The position numbers were made by a program, and so were the translations under genes. From CAYRHN01 sp964424115 (GTDB taxonomy: Bacteria; Chloroflexota; Anaerolineae; Anaerolineales; Anaerolineaceae), in NCBI GenBank assembly GCA_964424115.1, contig CAYRHN010000001.1, forward strand, positions 62,001 to 126,000: a stretch of 64,000 bases of DNA, written 5' to 3'. Positions within the stretch are counted from its first letter, which is position 1, and each line of letters starts with the position of its first letter. Below the pieces are notes generated by a model, which saw nothing but the letters and a program-made list of their open reading frames with translations, did not search any database and had not been told where the DNA came from. Shown one piece after another: positions 44,982 through 53,251 of the stretch.

Positions 44982-46057
44982 TTGTTTCCCTTGATGATCT
45001 CATTCCCCTTGGGCCGCCCGGGCATATCTGCCAGGCTGCCGTTGGAATTTTGCTTGATCATGGTCTTGAGGATCTCGTAGTTTGCTGAATATTGGCTGTC
45101 GGTCAACAAGAGGGTATTGGGATTTGCGGGGTATTTCTCTGGGTTGGGTGGATTCAAGCTGTCATAAAAGACAACGCCCACGTATAGTTGGGAGCGAAGT
45201 TGGGCATAGGCCCGGGTAATCCAGGCGCTGGAGGAAGATTCCGTGTAAGCGCCGGGAACCCGCATGTGGCTGATCCACAGCAGGGCGTTGGCGTGTTGAT
45301 TATCGACCATCACACGGCGGATATCCTCGTAACGGCGCAGCAGGCGGGGTTCGGTGGGAGAAGGAGGCGTGGTGGGATCGTTGGTGAGGGTGGAGAAATC
45401 CAGACTTAAGACCGCAACCTGGTCGCGAGCGCCGGAATTGTAGAGGCCCTGGAGGAACTCAAGGTCGGATAACACCCCGGCCTGGGGATCGGTTTGCGCG
45501 GGTTGCAGTCCACCCGCCACGAGCAGGAGGGAGGGGGCAGACGCCTGAAGCGAATTCTTGATGGTTGTATAGAGCGCCATGTAGGCGGCCGGATCTGGCT
45601 GGCTGCCCCATCCGGAGAGCGTGTTTGCACGGGGGAAAAGCTCGATTGCCTGAACACAATTGGGGTAACGGGAAAGTACCTGGCCCAGAAAAGCGGCGGC
45701 AAGGTTGGCGTCAGGCCCGCCTGGGGTCATAACCCAGGCTGGGGCATCGGTCAGGCTGAGCATGATCGAGGTGGAACGATTGTTGAAAAACGAGAGCGTT
45801 TGGTCAAGCTGGATCCAGTTGGCGGGTTGGGATGGATCCGGCCAAATCTCTTTCCAGGATACATCGATCTGAACCCAGTCCAGCCCCAGGTTTTGGGAGA
45901 GATAGAGGGCTTCGTTCAGGTATTGGCCATCGCTATAGATGGTGCCGCCAAAACCGAATTGTTGGGAACCGGGTTCACCTCGCGCCGCTTGGGCCCCAAG
46001 AAGAGGGACGAGGTTGGCGATGAGGATCAATCCGATGAGGAAAGCGAGACGCTTCAT
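44978..46057 (-). CDS. Secreted clan-A glycosidase-like protein, acid/base Glu missing
   Basis: A 359-residue protein with a signal peptide (about 1-25, cleavage near AQAARG) and a TIM-barrel pattern like GH5/GH39 enzymes: GLDWVQIDVSWKEIWP near 58-73, then RYPNCVQAIEL, then FPRANTLSGW at 141-150. The last segment sits where such enzymes have NEPN, and the Glu is Arg143. This argues for a binding or structural role rather than hydrolysis. The start at 46057 has AAAGGAT. It lies in the ftsZ cluster 10 bases after a 61-residue membrane protein and overlaps the LCP-like gene. Fold assignment is inference from motif spacing. Confidence 0.7.
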   Translation of the reverse strand: MKRLAFLIGLILIANLVPLLGAQAARGEPGSQQFGFGGTIYSDGQYLNEALYLSQNLGLDWVQIDVSWKEIWPDPSQPANWIQLDQTLSFFNNRSTSIMLSLTDAPAWVMTPGGPDANLAAAFLGQVLSRYPNCVQAIELFPRANTLSGWGSQPDPAAYMALYTTIKNSLQASAPSLLLVAGGLQPAQTDPQAGVLSDLEFLQGLYNSGARDQVAVLSLDFSTLTNDPTTPPSPTEPRLLRRYEDIRRVMVDNQHANALLWISHMRVPGAYTESSSSAWITRAYAQLRSQLYVGVVFYDSLNPPNPEKYPANPNTLLLTDSQYSANYEILKTMIKQNSNGSLADMPGRPKGNEIIKGNK

Positions 46058-46067
46058 TCGAAATCCT

Positions 46068-46253
46068 TTAGAGGACCGAGTTGAGCAGATAGGCGGCCAG
46101 CAGGCCGGCGGTGCAACCAAAAATGGCGGCAGCGAAGACCAGAACCATAGCCCAATCAACGCCGCCTGTCTTTTGAATCACCTGGCGCAGGGCGGGTTTT
46201 TGCAGAGAGCGGATGAGGAAATTCCAGAAATTCAACTCGATCTTGTTAATCAT
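46068..46253 (-). CDS. Small single-helix membrane protein of ftsZ cluster
   Basis: A 61-residue protein with an amphipathic, basic N-terminal half (residues 1-30) and one transmembrane helix at about 35-58. The ATG has GGAG about 6-8 bases upstream. It is packed between the 72-residue gene (11 bases) and the glycosidase-like gene. Its shape recalls small membrane adaptors of division proteins, but no family is recognised. Confidence 0.65.
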   Translation of the reverse strand: MINKIELNFWNFLIRSLQKPALRQVIQKTGGVDWAMVLVFAAAIFGCTAGLLAAYLLNSVL

Positions 46254-46264
46254 GGCGACTCCGT

Positions 46265-46483
46265 TTAACGCGAGGTGGTCATTTTTATGATCTTTCCGAA
46301 CGGGGAGACCACAACGCGTACTGTGCGGTCCATTTTCTTCCCGTCGCTGGTTTGGGCACTGCCGTGAAAGATGAATAGCAGGTTTTCTCCGGGGAAAGAT
46401 TGTTGGCGCGGTTGGGAGCCTTCCACTTCTGGAAAGCGGCGGTAGACCTGGGCGCAAATCTCGGCAATCAGGTGGGCGTCCAT
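46265..46483 (-). CDS. 72-residue protein coupled to ftsZ
   Basis: Its ATG shares a base with the ftsZ stop (TGATG), so it is translated by ribosomes finishing ftsZ. The sequence is soluble, with a helical start (MDAHLIAEICAQVYRRFPEV) and a beta-rich end (RTVRVVVSPFGKIIKMTTSR). No family is recognised. Coupling suggests a stoichiometric or regulatory partner of FtsZ; this is inference. Confidence 0.65.
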   Translation of the reverse strand: MDAHLIAEICAQVYRRFPEVEGSQPRQQSFPGENLLFIFHGSAQTSDGKKMDRTVRVVVSPFGKIIKMTTSR

Positions 46484-47640
46484 CAGCGGATACGGCGGCG
46501 CAGGAAGGCCGGAATATCAAGATTGGTGGGAGCTCCGGCGGGAATTTCAGCCTGAGCCTGGATGGGACGGTTGACGCTCATGCCAAGAGAAGGGAGCGGG
46601 GCCACTACAGCCGGCTCAGGCGGGGTGGCTTTCTCTTGGACGGGGCAGGTCTCAACAGGGGTGGCACCCAACCCGGTCAGGACCAGGATCACTTCAACGC
46701 GACCCTGCAAGTTCTCGTCGGTAATGATGCCGGGAATGATCTCAGCCTGGTTGTTTGTGCGAGCCTGCAAGTTGCTGAGCGCCTCAACGACTTCCTGGAA
46801 GGATAAATCAGGACCGGCCGTGAAGTTGGCCACAATTCCGGTGACATTTTCCAGGCTGATCGATTCCAAGAGGGGATGGTGAAGAGCCTTTTCGATTGCC
46901 TGGCTGGCCTTGTTGGCGCCTTGACCGGAGCCCATGGTGAGCACGGAACCGCCGCCGCTTTGCATGATCTGGCGGATGTGGGCAAAGTCTACGTTGATCA
47001 AACCAGGGCGAGTGATCAATTCAGAGATGCCCTGGATGCCCTGACGGAGAACATCATCGGCCATGTGGAAGGCCAATTCCAGGGGCAGGTTGCGCGGCGC
47101 CACCTGGAGCAGGCGGTCATTGGGAACTGTGATGAGGGTATCGGTGTGCGGGCGGAGACGGCTGATGCCTTCACGGGCGTTGACCTGGCGGCGGCCGATC
47201 TCGAAGGAGAAGGGCGTGGACACGATCGCAATGGTAACGGCGCCAATGGCGCGGGCGGCCTGGGCTGCCACAGCAATGGAACCGGTGCCAGTACCGCCGC
47301 CCATCCCGGCAGTGAGGAATACCATGTCGGCGTTTTGTAAAGCAGCAGCCAGGTCGCGGTAGCTTTCCTCGCCGGCTTTCCGTCCGATCTCGGGGTTGCC
47401 GCCTGACCCCAGGCCGCGGGTGAGCTGCGGGCCGAGCTGGATGCGGGTGGGAGCGAGGGAGTTTTTGAGAGCCTGACTATCGGTATTGGCGGCGATGAAT
47501 TCAACGCCCTTAACACCAATATCAATCATGCGGTTAATGGTATTGCAGCCGCCTCCACCCAGGCCGATGACCTTAATAGTGGGCATGCGGGCTTCGAGGG
47601 GAGTAAAAACGATTGGTTGGGAGTGAACATTTTGGTTCAT
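46483..47640 (-). CDS. ftsZ: Cell division GTPase FtsZ
   Basis: The 385-residue tubulin-like division protein. The nucleotide-binding IGLGGGGCNTINRM is at 25-38, the tubulin signature GMGGGTGTGS at 112-121, and the C-terminal peptide DIPAFLRRRIR ends the protein; that peptide normally docks FtsA, ZipA or SepF. The T7 loop reads NVDFAHIR (216-223): Asn216 and Asp218 are kept, but His221 stands where nearly all FtsZ have the second catalytic Asp (E. coli Asp212). The codon is CAC. The start is the ATG at 47640 with GAGGTG upstream; the frame continues without a site. It follows the glycosidase-like gene by 4 bases and is coupled to the 72-residue gene. No ftsA or mra genes are nearby. Confidence 0.97.
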   Translation of the reverse strand: MNQNVHSQPIVFTPLEARMPTIKVIGLGGGGCNTINRMIDIGVKGVEFIAANTDSQALKNSLAPTRIQLGPQLTRGLGSGGNPEIGRKAGEESYRDLAAALQNADMVFLTAGMGGGTGTGSIAVAAQAARAIGAVTIAIVSTPFSFEIGRRQVNAREGISRLRPHTDTLITVPNDRLLQVAPRNLPLELAFHMADDVLRQGIQGISELITRPGLINVDFAHIRQIMQSGGGSVLTMGSGQGANKASQAIEKALHHPLLESISLENVTGIVANFTAGPDLSFQEVVEALSNLQARTNNQAEIIPGIITDENLQGRVEVILVLTGLGATPVETCPVQEKATPPEPAVVAPLPSLGMSVNRPIQAQAEIPAGAPTNLDIPAFLRRRIR

Positions 47641-47644
47641 GGCA

Positions 47645-48991
47645 TCACCTCTGTGCAAGAATAGTTGCAATATCTGTGCCAGATGCGGCAATCCAATCGA
47701 CCTGACATCCGGCCTGGTGTAATTGGTTGAGAACCTCAGGTGGGAAACAAAGGGCGTCGTTGATGACCGTGACGCGACGGGCGGTGGCTGCTTCAGCGGG
47801 GGAAAAGCCGATCGTAGGGCGGTATTTCTTGACAAAGGGGCGGATGATCTCCAGATGAAAATCGGAAACGCCCCAATCAAAAGAAGGGATTAGCAGATAG
47901 TGCTGGATGGCACGTTGTTCGGGAGGAAGGGAGCGCGGAACCGGGATGACCTTTGATTCGGCAGCTTGAGAAGCGAAAGTCTTCAAGGCCTGGGCTGCAG
48001 GAATCCCCACTTCTTTAGAAGGGAACCAGGCCAGGGGAAGGTAGGGACTGGAGGGAGCAGCAGCCAGGCAGAAATAATTGCATGCCAGAACGCTGGCGGG
48101 AAGTGGCTCCAAGAGGGTATCGGGTTGGAGGGCATCTGCGGCAGGTTGGTTGGCAGCCAAGCGAGCGATGTTCAGGCAATCGTTGGCCTGGCGCAAAAAG
48201 AAATTCTCATCCGTGCGCATTTCCTGAGGAGAGGTATCCAATCCGGCCTGGAGGATGATGACCGGGACGAGGTGGCCGAAAACTGCGTCAGCAATGGTCT
48301 GGTACCACTCATACGCACGGAAGCCCAACTGGTCCTGGCAGTCCGGAGGGGTGGCGTATGGGCGGGCATCTTTCCAACGCCGCGGTCCGCCGGAACCCCA
48401 ATTCAGAGAATGTCCATATGACCAACCGTAGGAACTCAGGATCATATTTTCAGCGATGTCGGATTGGCGGCGGCGTTTGAGCCCTTGCAACACGCCGAGC
48501 AGGAAGGCGGTATCCCAATAAGCGCCACCCGGTTGTGGGGTAGGGAAGAGCGGAGCCAGGTTGGATTGAAGCCCAAGGTTTGCCAGCGGGACCCAGCGGT
48601 CCAGGAAGCGTTCAACCAAGTCGCGCTGATTCCAATCGGTATCCTGCCAGGGGCCGCGCGAATTGGGGCGGTCGAAGAATTGAATCACCTTGCATCCCCA
48701 GCGGGCATAGGATTGTAGCAAAGGGACCAGGGTCTGGGTATCCCAGGCGCGGTGCAGGGGAATGTCTGTGAACTGGATAATCGGTTCGATCCCTTCATCA
48801 GCCAGGCGGGAAAGGAATTGCTCGGGGATGGCGCGTTCAGGAGAGGAGAGCATCACCAGCCAACTGGCTCCCAACGCTCTAAGCTGTGGCAGCCAGATGT
48901 TTAAGTCGCTCTCGCGATAGTGCAGGCTATCGGGGTAATAGTGAAAGCCGATGCGTGATGGACGGTTAATGAGAGATGAAAGAACATTCAT
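47645..48991 (-). CDS. Cytoplasmic clan-A glycosidase-like protein upstream of ftsZ
   Basis: A 448-residue protein with no signal peptide. The first 300 residues follow a TIM-barrel pattern (GASWLVMLSSPERA near 41, GIEPIIQFTDIP near 67, CKVIQFFDRPN at 100-110, then a W-rich end). FFDRPN aligns by position and context with the NEPN motif of GH5/GH39 enzymes, with Arg108 in place of the acid/base Glu. The last 120 residues are an alpha/beta region unlike the barrel. GGAG precedes the ATG at 48991. It is the first gene of the ftsZ cluster. No catalytic role is claimed. Confidence 0.7.
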   Translation of the reverse strand: MNVLSSLINRPSRIGFHYYPDSLHYRESDLNIWLPQLRALGASWLVMLSSPERAIPEQFLSRLADEGIEPIIQFTDIPLHRAWDTQTLVPLLQSYARWGCKVIQFFDRPNSRGPWQDTDWNQRDLVERFLDRWVPLANLGLQSNLAPLFPTPQPGGAYWDTAFLLGVLQGLKRRRQSDIAENMILSSYGWSYGHSLNWGSGGPRRWKDARPYATPPDCQDQLGFRAYEWYQTIADAVFGHLVPVIILQAGLDTSPQEMRTDENFFLRQANDCLNIARLAANQPAADALQPDTLLEPLPASVLACNYFCLAAAPSSPYLPLAWFPSKEVGIPAAQALKTFASQAAESKVIPVPRSLPPEQRAIQHYLLIPSFDWGVSDFHLEIIRPFVKKYRPTIGFSPAEAATARRVTVINDALCFPPEVLNQLHQAGCQVDWIAASGTDIATILAQR

Positions 48992-49072
48992 GGGGCAGGC
49001 TCCCGTACTTTTGGGGATATCCTTGAGGGGAGCAAAAAACGTGCCAGAAGAAGTTTTTGGAGGGATTCAGGC

Positions 49073-49078
49073 TATAAT
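49073..49078 (+). promoter_or_regulatory. -10 element giving a leaderless transcript
   Basis: A perfect TATAAT ends 7 bases before the epimerase-like ATG at 49086, so transcription should begin at or next to the start codon. There is no Shine-Dalgarno sequence in the gap. Confidence 0.55.
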
Positions 49079-49085
49079 TGGCAGC

Positions 49086-50006
49086 ATGATCTTGATCACC
49101 GGAGGTACCGGTTTTGTGGGGCGGGTGTTGACCCGCCACCTGGTTTCGTTAGGCAAGCCGGTGCGCTTGCTGCTGCGACCTTCCAGACAGTCGCCATCCC
49201 TGCCAGTAGGGGTTCCGGTGGAAGTGGCGGTGTGCAGCCTGAACGATGAACGCGGATTGAGGGCAGCCATGCAGGGTGTGGATTGCGTGATCCACCTGGT
49301 GGGGACTGAATGGATGGGCAGCCGCGCCAGGCTGGAGGAGGTGGATCTGGATAGCAGCCGGATGATAGCCAATGTTACCCGCCAGGCAGGCGTGGAGCGG
49401 CTCGTATACCTGAGCCACATTGGGGCAGACCGGGCTTCCGGGTTTCCGCTGCTAAAAACAAAGGGATTGGCCGAGGGGTATTTCATGCAAAGCGGTGTGC
49501 CATACACGATCTTCCGACCGGCTGTGATGTTTGGGCCGGGGGATCATTTCACCACGGCGCTGGCAAAACTGATCAAACGAAGCCCGTGGGTCTTTCTGAT
49601 GCCGGGGGATGGCAAGTCGGTGCTGCAGCCGCTGTGGGTGGAGGATTTGGTGACTTGCATCGGCCTGGCGTTAGATGATGAGGGCATGCGCGACCAGGTG
49701 ATCCCGGTTGGAGGCGGCGAGTTTTTGACTTTCCAGCAGGTCATCGAAACGGTGATGGAGCACAGCGGGGTAAAAAAGCCGATCGTAAAAGTGCAGAATA
49801 ATTTTATGCGCGTGCTGTCGGTCATCATCGAAAACATGTTCCCCAGGTTCCCGGTCTCTCTGCTCTGGTTGGATTACCTGGCGATGAACCGAACTTGCGC
49901 AATCGATACCCTGCCGCGTATGTTTGGATTGATCCCGGCGCGATTTGGGCACCAATTAGATTACTTAAAAAAACAACCCGTAAAACGTAAGAATAGTAAA
50001 ATATAG
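49086..50006 (+). CDS. NAD(P)-binding epimerase/NDUFA9-like protein
   Basis: A 306-residue atypical short-chain dehydrogenase. The Rossmann motif ITGGTGFVGR begins at residue 4, AVCSLNDERGLRAAM and DCVIHLVG follow, and the usual YxxxK tyrosine is absent at the expected site (LSHIGADRASGFPLLKTKG), as in NDUFA9/YbjT-type members that lack dehydrogenase activity. PWVFLMPGDGKSVLQPLWVEDL matches that subgroup. A membrane or lipid role has been proposed for the group, but none is shown here. The start at 49086 is inferred from the Rossmann motif and a promoter 7 bases upstream; the frame is open 45 codons further. Confidence 0.83.
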   Translation: MILITGGTGFVGRVLTRHLVSLGKPVRLLLRPSRQSPSLPVGVPVEVAVCSLNDERGLRAAMQGVDCVIHLVGTEWMGSRARLEEVDLDSSRMIANVTRQAGVERLVYLSHIGADRASGFPLLKTKGLAEGYFMQSGVPYTIFRPAVMFGPGDHFTTALAKLIKRSPWVFLMPGDGKSVLQPLWVEDLVTCIGLALDDEGMRDQVIPVGGGEFLTFQQVIETVMEHSGVKKPIVKVQNNFMRVLSVIIENMFPRFPVSLLWLDYLAMNRTCAIDTLPRMFGLIPARFGHQLDYLKKQPVKRKNSKI

Positions 50007-50015
50007 TATCTCTGT

Positions 50016-51440
50016 ATGGCAATCCAGGCATTCTGCATTCACGGTCATTTCTACCAGCCGCCACGCGAGGATCCCTTGACCGGCGAGATTCCGCTTGAAC
50101 AGGGGGCGATGCCGTACCGGAACTGGAATGAGCGAATTTTGGACCGATGTTACCGGCCAAATGCGCAATTGAATAATTTTGAGCATATCAGTTTCAATAT
50201 GGGTCCCACCCTGGCGGATTGGCTGGACGAGGCCGACCGGCAAACTTACACCCAGATCATCATGCAGGACCGGGTAAATTATGAACGTTTCGGGATCGGA
50301 AATGCCATGGCGCAGGCTTACAATCATACGATCCTGCCGCTGGCTACCCGATTAGATAAGATTACCCAGGTGCGCTGGGGAATTGGTGATTTTCGATGTC
50401 GTTTTGGTCATGCTCCGGCAGGGTTGTGGCTGCCAGAGGCTGCTGTGGACACCGAGACCCTGGAGGTGCTGGCAGAACAGGGAATTGAGTTCGTTATTTT
50501 GGCTCCCTGGCAGGCAGATACTGACTCTCTGGATACCAACCGGCCATACCGGATTGAATTGAGCGGAGGGCGCCAGATTGCAGTCTTTTTCTACGATCAG
50601 GATCTGAGCACGCGGGTGAGCTTTGACCCGGGAGCAACGGTCAACGGGGATAATTTTCTACGGAACGGCGTGCTGCCGAAATATAAGCCGACTAACGGTA
50701 GTGAACACGGAGACCAACTGGTCTTGGTCGCATCGGATGGAGAGTTGTACGGTCACCATCAGCCGTTTCGAGATAAGTTCCTAGCATATTTACTGGACGG
50801 TGCATCACAGAATTTGCGCCTGCAAATCACCTATCCTGGATTGTGGTTGAAACAGCATCCGCCAGCAGATACGATCTCGATCCGACAGCGCACCTCCTGG
50901 AGCTGTTACCATGGGGTGACCCGATGGGCAGGCGCCTGCGACTGTACGCCGCACGGCGAGTGGAAAGCCCCCCTGCGGCAGGCGTTCAATAAGATCGCTG
51001 AGGCAGTGGATGAACAATACTTCAAGGTGCTTCAACCAATGGTACCTGACCCGTGGGAATTGCGGCACCGATTTATCGATGTGCTGTGCAATCAAATGTC
51101 GGTGGCGGAATTGTTCGCCTCAGAAGCGGGCAGGCAAGCCAGCGAAGCAGAATTACAGCAGGTGGAATTGCTGCTTGGGGCGCAATTTGACCGCCAGCGT
51201 ATTTTTACTTCTTGCGGCTGGTTCTTTGAGGATTTTGATCGAATAGAGCCGCGCAATAATGTTCTATATGCGGCGCAAGCAGTTTGGAGCACTTACCTGG
51301 CAACAGGCGTGGATTTGAGCTACCAGGCGATGGCCTGGTTGAGGCCGGTCTTCAGCCCGCGCACGGGGCTGCGGGCGGACGCAGTTTTCAGCCAGCATCT
51401 TGAAAAAGCGCGCGAATTGACAAAGGAGAACGACCTATGA
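50016..51440 (+). CDS. GH57-family glucan enzyme with DUF3536 region
   Basis: A 474-residue cytoplasmic GH57-type protein. Motif 1 is IHGHFYQPPREDPLTGE (from residue 8), the nucleophile is the Glu in GLWLPEAAVDTE (near 142) and the acid is the Asp in VASDGELYGHHQPF (near 245). A DUF3536-like C-terminal region follows (RTSWSCYHGVTRWAGAC, about 290-470). Members act on glycogen or other alpha-glucans; the exact reaction is unknown. Only 9 bases separate it from the epimerase stop, and no Shine-Dalgarno site is seen before its ATG; a TATAGT lies 9-14 bases upstream, so this gene may also be leaderless. Confidence 0.85.
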   Translation: MAIQAFCIHGHFYQPPREDPLTGEIPLEQGAMPYRNWNERILDRCYRPNAQLNNFEHISFNMGPTLADWLDEADRQTYTQIIMQDRVNYERFGIGNAMAQAYNHTILPLATRLDKITQVRWGIGDFRCRFGHAPAGLWLPEAAVDTETLEVLAEQGIEFVILAPWQADTDSLDTNRPYRIELSGGRQIAVFFYDQDLSTRVSFDPGATVNGDNFLRNGVLPKYKPTNGSEHGDQLVLVASDGELYGHHQPFRDKFLAYLLDGASQNLRLQITYPGLWLKQHPPADTISIRQRTSWSCYHGVTRWAGACDCTPHGEWKAPLRQAFNKIAEAVDEQYFKVLQPMVPDPWELRHRFIDVLCNQMSVAELFASEAGRQASEAELQQVELLLGAQFDRQRIFTSCGWFFEDFDRIEPRNNVLYAAQAVWSTYLATGVDLSYQAMAWLRPVFSPRTGLRADAVFSQHLEKARELTKENDL

Positions 51441-52417
51441 TCCGAAATCAGTGGTACGTCGTGCTAGAGTCTAAGGAAGTGAAAAAGGGAGGGCTGGTTG
51501 GCGTTGTGCGGATGGGGGAACGGTTAGTCTTCTGGCGAAAGACGGACGGAAGCGTGGCGTGCGCGCGCGACTTGTGCCCGCACCTGGGCGCGAAGTTAAG
51601 CCAGGGAAAAGTCCACGACGATCACCTGGTTTGCCCATTCCATGGAATGGAGTTTGACCCAAGCGGGAAATGTGTTTACCTGCCCGCTTACGGACGGAAT
51701 GGGGCCATTCCAAAGGCAATGCGGGCAGAGGTGTATCCTGTGCACGAAGCAAACGGCTTGATTTGGATCTTTTGGGGTGATCCGCCGCAAAATTTGAAGC
51801 CGCCGAAATTCTTTGATATTGACAATCAATTTTCTTACGGTTCCTTCCAGGAAGAATGGCATGTACACTATTCCCGGATGGTGGAAAATCAACTGGATGT
51901 GATGCATTTGCCTTTTGTGCATACGAATACCATTGGCCGTGGGGGGCGAGTGGTGGTGGACGGGCCACTGGTAAAGCTGGAAGATCATGTCATACGCCTG
52001 TGGGTGTATAACCGCCTGGATGATGGTACGCCACCGCGAAAAATGGAAGATCTTCCGGAACCCAAACGGCCGCCATTCCTGGTGTTCAATTTTCCCAACC
52101 TGTGGCAAAACCGCATTAATGAGAATTTGCGTATTGTGGCTGCTTTTGTGCCAGTCGATGAGGATCACAGCCGGATCATCCTGCGGTTTTATCAGCGTTT
52201 TATGCGCGTACCACTGCTGCAAAATGTGGTTAACTGGTTTGGGAATATTTCCAACCGATATATTGTGCATCAGGATCGGCGGGTGGTGCTGGAGCAGCGT
52301 CCCAAGAAAACCCAATTGAAGAAAATGGGCGAAAAATTAACCCAGTCCGACCAGGCAATCCTGACCTACCGGATGCACCGGGCAAAACTGATCGAGGAAA
52401 ACGGGCAGGAAGAATAG
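51437..52417 (+). CDS. Rieske non-haem iron oxygenase subunit
   Basis: A 326-residue ring-hydroxylating-type oxygenase. The Rieske [2Fe-2S] ligands are in CPHLGAKLS (Cys-x-His) and LVCPFHGMEFD (Cys-x-x-His), about residues 45-70. The mononuclear iron site is ENQLDVMHLPFVH near 150-162 (Asp-x-x-His-x-x-x-x-His type). It resembles VanA/PaO-type oxygenases that demethylate or hydroxylate aromatic or pigment substrates. It overlaps the GH57/DUF3536 gene by 4 bases, an unexpected pairing with a glucan enzyme. An oxygen-using enzyme suggests the host meets oxygen at least at times. Confidence 0.87.
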   Translation: MIRNQWYVVLESKEVKKGGLVGVVRMGERLVFWRKTDGSVACARDLCPHLGAKLSQGKVHDDHLVCPFHGMEFDPSGKCVYLPAYGRNGAIPKAMRAEVYPVHEANGLIWIFWGDPPQNLKPPKFFDIDNQFSYGSFQEEWHVHYSRMVENQLDVMHLPFVHTNTIGRGGRVVVDGPLVKLEDHVIRLWVYNRLDDGTPPRKMEDLPEPKRPPFLVFNFPNLWQNRINENLRIVAAFVPVDEDHSRIILRFYQRFMRVPLLQNVVNWFGNISNRYIVHQDRRVVLEQRPKKTQLKKMGEKLTQSDQAILTYRMHRAKLIEENGQEE

Positions 52418-53251
52418 CTAGAAAAGGACAGACGCCAACTCGGCGCGGTACTGGCGGGTTTGGGGATCTTCGGGATCGAGCAATTCCAGGATACCGACAA
52501 AGACTTTGCGGGCCAGATCACCGCGATAGCGGCGTTCGCGGCGGAGAACATCCAACAGACCATCCAGGGCTGAAGGCAGGTTGCCACGGCTGACCAGGCG
52601 AAGGGCGTTGCGAAAGAGCGCGTCGATAGGGAGCTCCTCGGGGAGGGGGGGTTCCTGGGACATTAACAGGGCTTCCACCAACGGCTGGAGGAGCTGCGCA
52701 CCGGCCAGCTGGCGGCTATCGGGAAAATCAACCAGGATGGCCTGCGCCTCGCGGATGGAGCCTTGAGGCAGGAGCGATTTTGCCAGCCCAAGCAGAGCAG
52801 GCGGATAAGCCATATCCTGGGTGAGGATCTGGCGAAAGAGGGCTTCCGCAGCAGACCAACTGCCTTGCAAAAGCAGACCGTTGGCTTTTTCCAGGGCCAA
52901 GGCCAAGGGACTGGGAGGTGTAATGGTGGCAAAGAATTCCCGGACGCGAGATTCCGGCTGGACTCCGCTGAAGCCGCCGACCACCTCCCCGTTCGTGATG
53001 GCCTTGACAGCTGGAATGCTGCGCACCCCAAAGCGAATGGCCAGGTTGGGGGATTCATCAGTGTTGACCTTGGCCAGGCGAAGCGCTCCCCCGGCTTCAA
53101 TGGTCAGACGCTCGAGGATGGGGCTGAGCGTTTGACAGGGACGGCACCATGGAGCCCAAAAGTCAACAACAACAGGCACATTTTGGGAGTAACTCAGCAC
53201 CTCGTATTCGAAATTGGATTCTGTGACATGGATGATAAAGTCGGAGGTCAT
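52418..53251 (-). CDS. Thioredoxin-TPR protein, CnoX/YbbN-like
   Basis: A 277-residue protein with a thioredoxin domain (residues 1-110; active site WCRPC near 36-40 and the cis-Pro loop RSIPAVKAI) followed by a helical TPR region of about 160 residues. E. coli CnoX has the same architecture and passes protected clients to chaperones, but the motif there is not CxxC; here both cysteines are present, so thiol reduction is possible. It overlaps the next gene by 4 bases and abuts the convergent Rieske gene. Confidence 0.85.
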   Translation of the reverse strand: MTSDFIIHVTESNFEYEVLSYSQNVPVVVDFWAPWCRPCQTLSPILERLTIEAGGALRLAKVNTDESPNLAIRFGVRSIPAVKAITNGEVVGGFSGVQPESRVREFFATITPPSPLALALEKANGLLLQGSWSAAEALFRQILTQDMAYPPALLGLAKSLLPQGSIREAQAILVDFPDSRQLAGAQLLQPLVEALLMSQEPPLPEELPIDALFRNALRLVSRGNLPSALDGLLDVLRRERRYRGDLARKVFVGILELLDPEDPQTRQYRAELASVLF

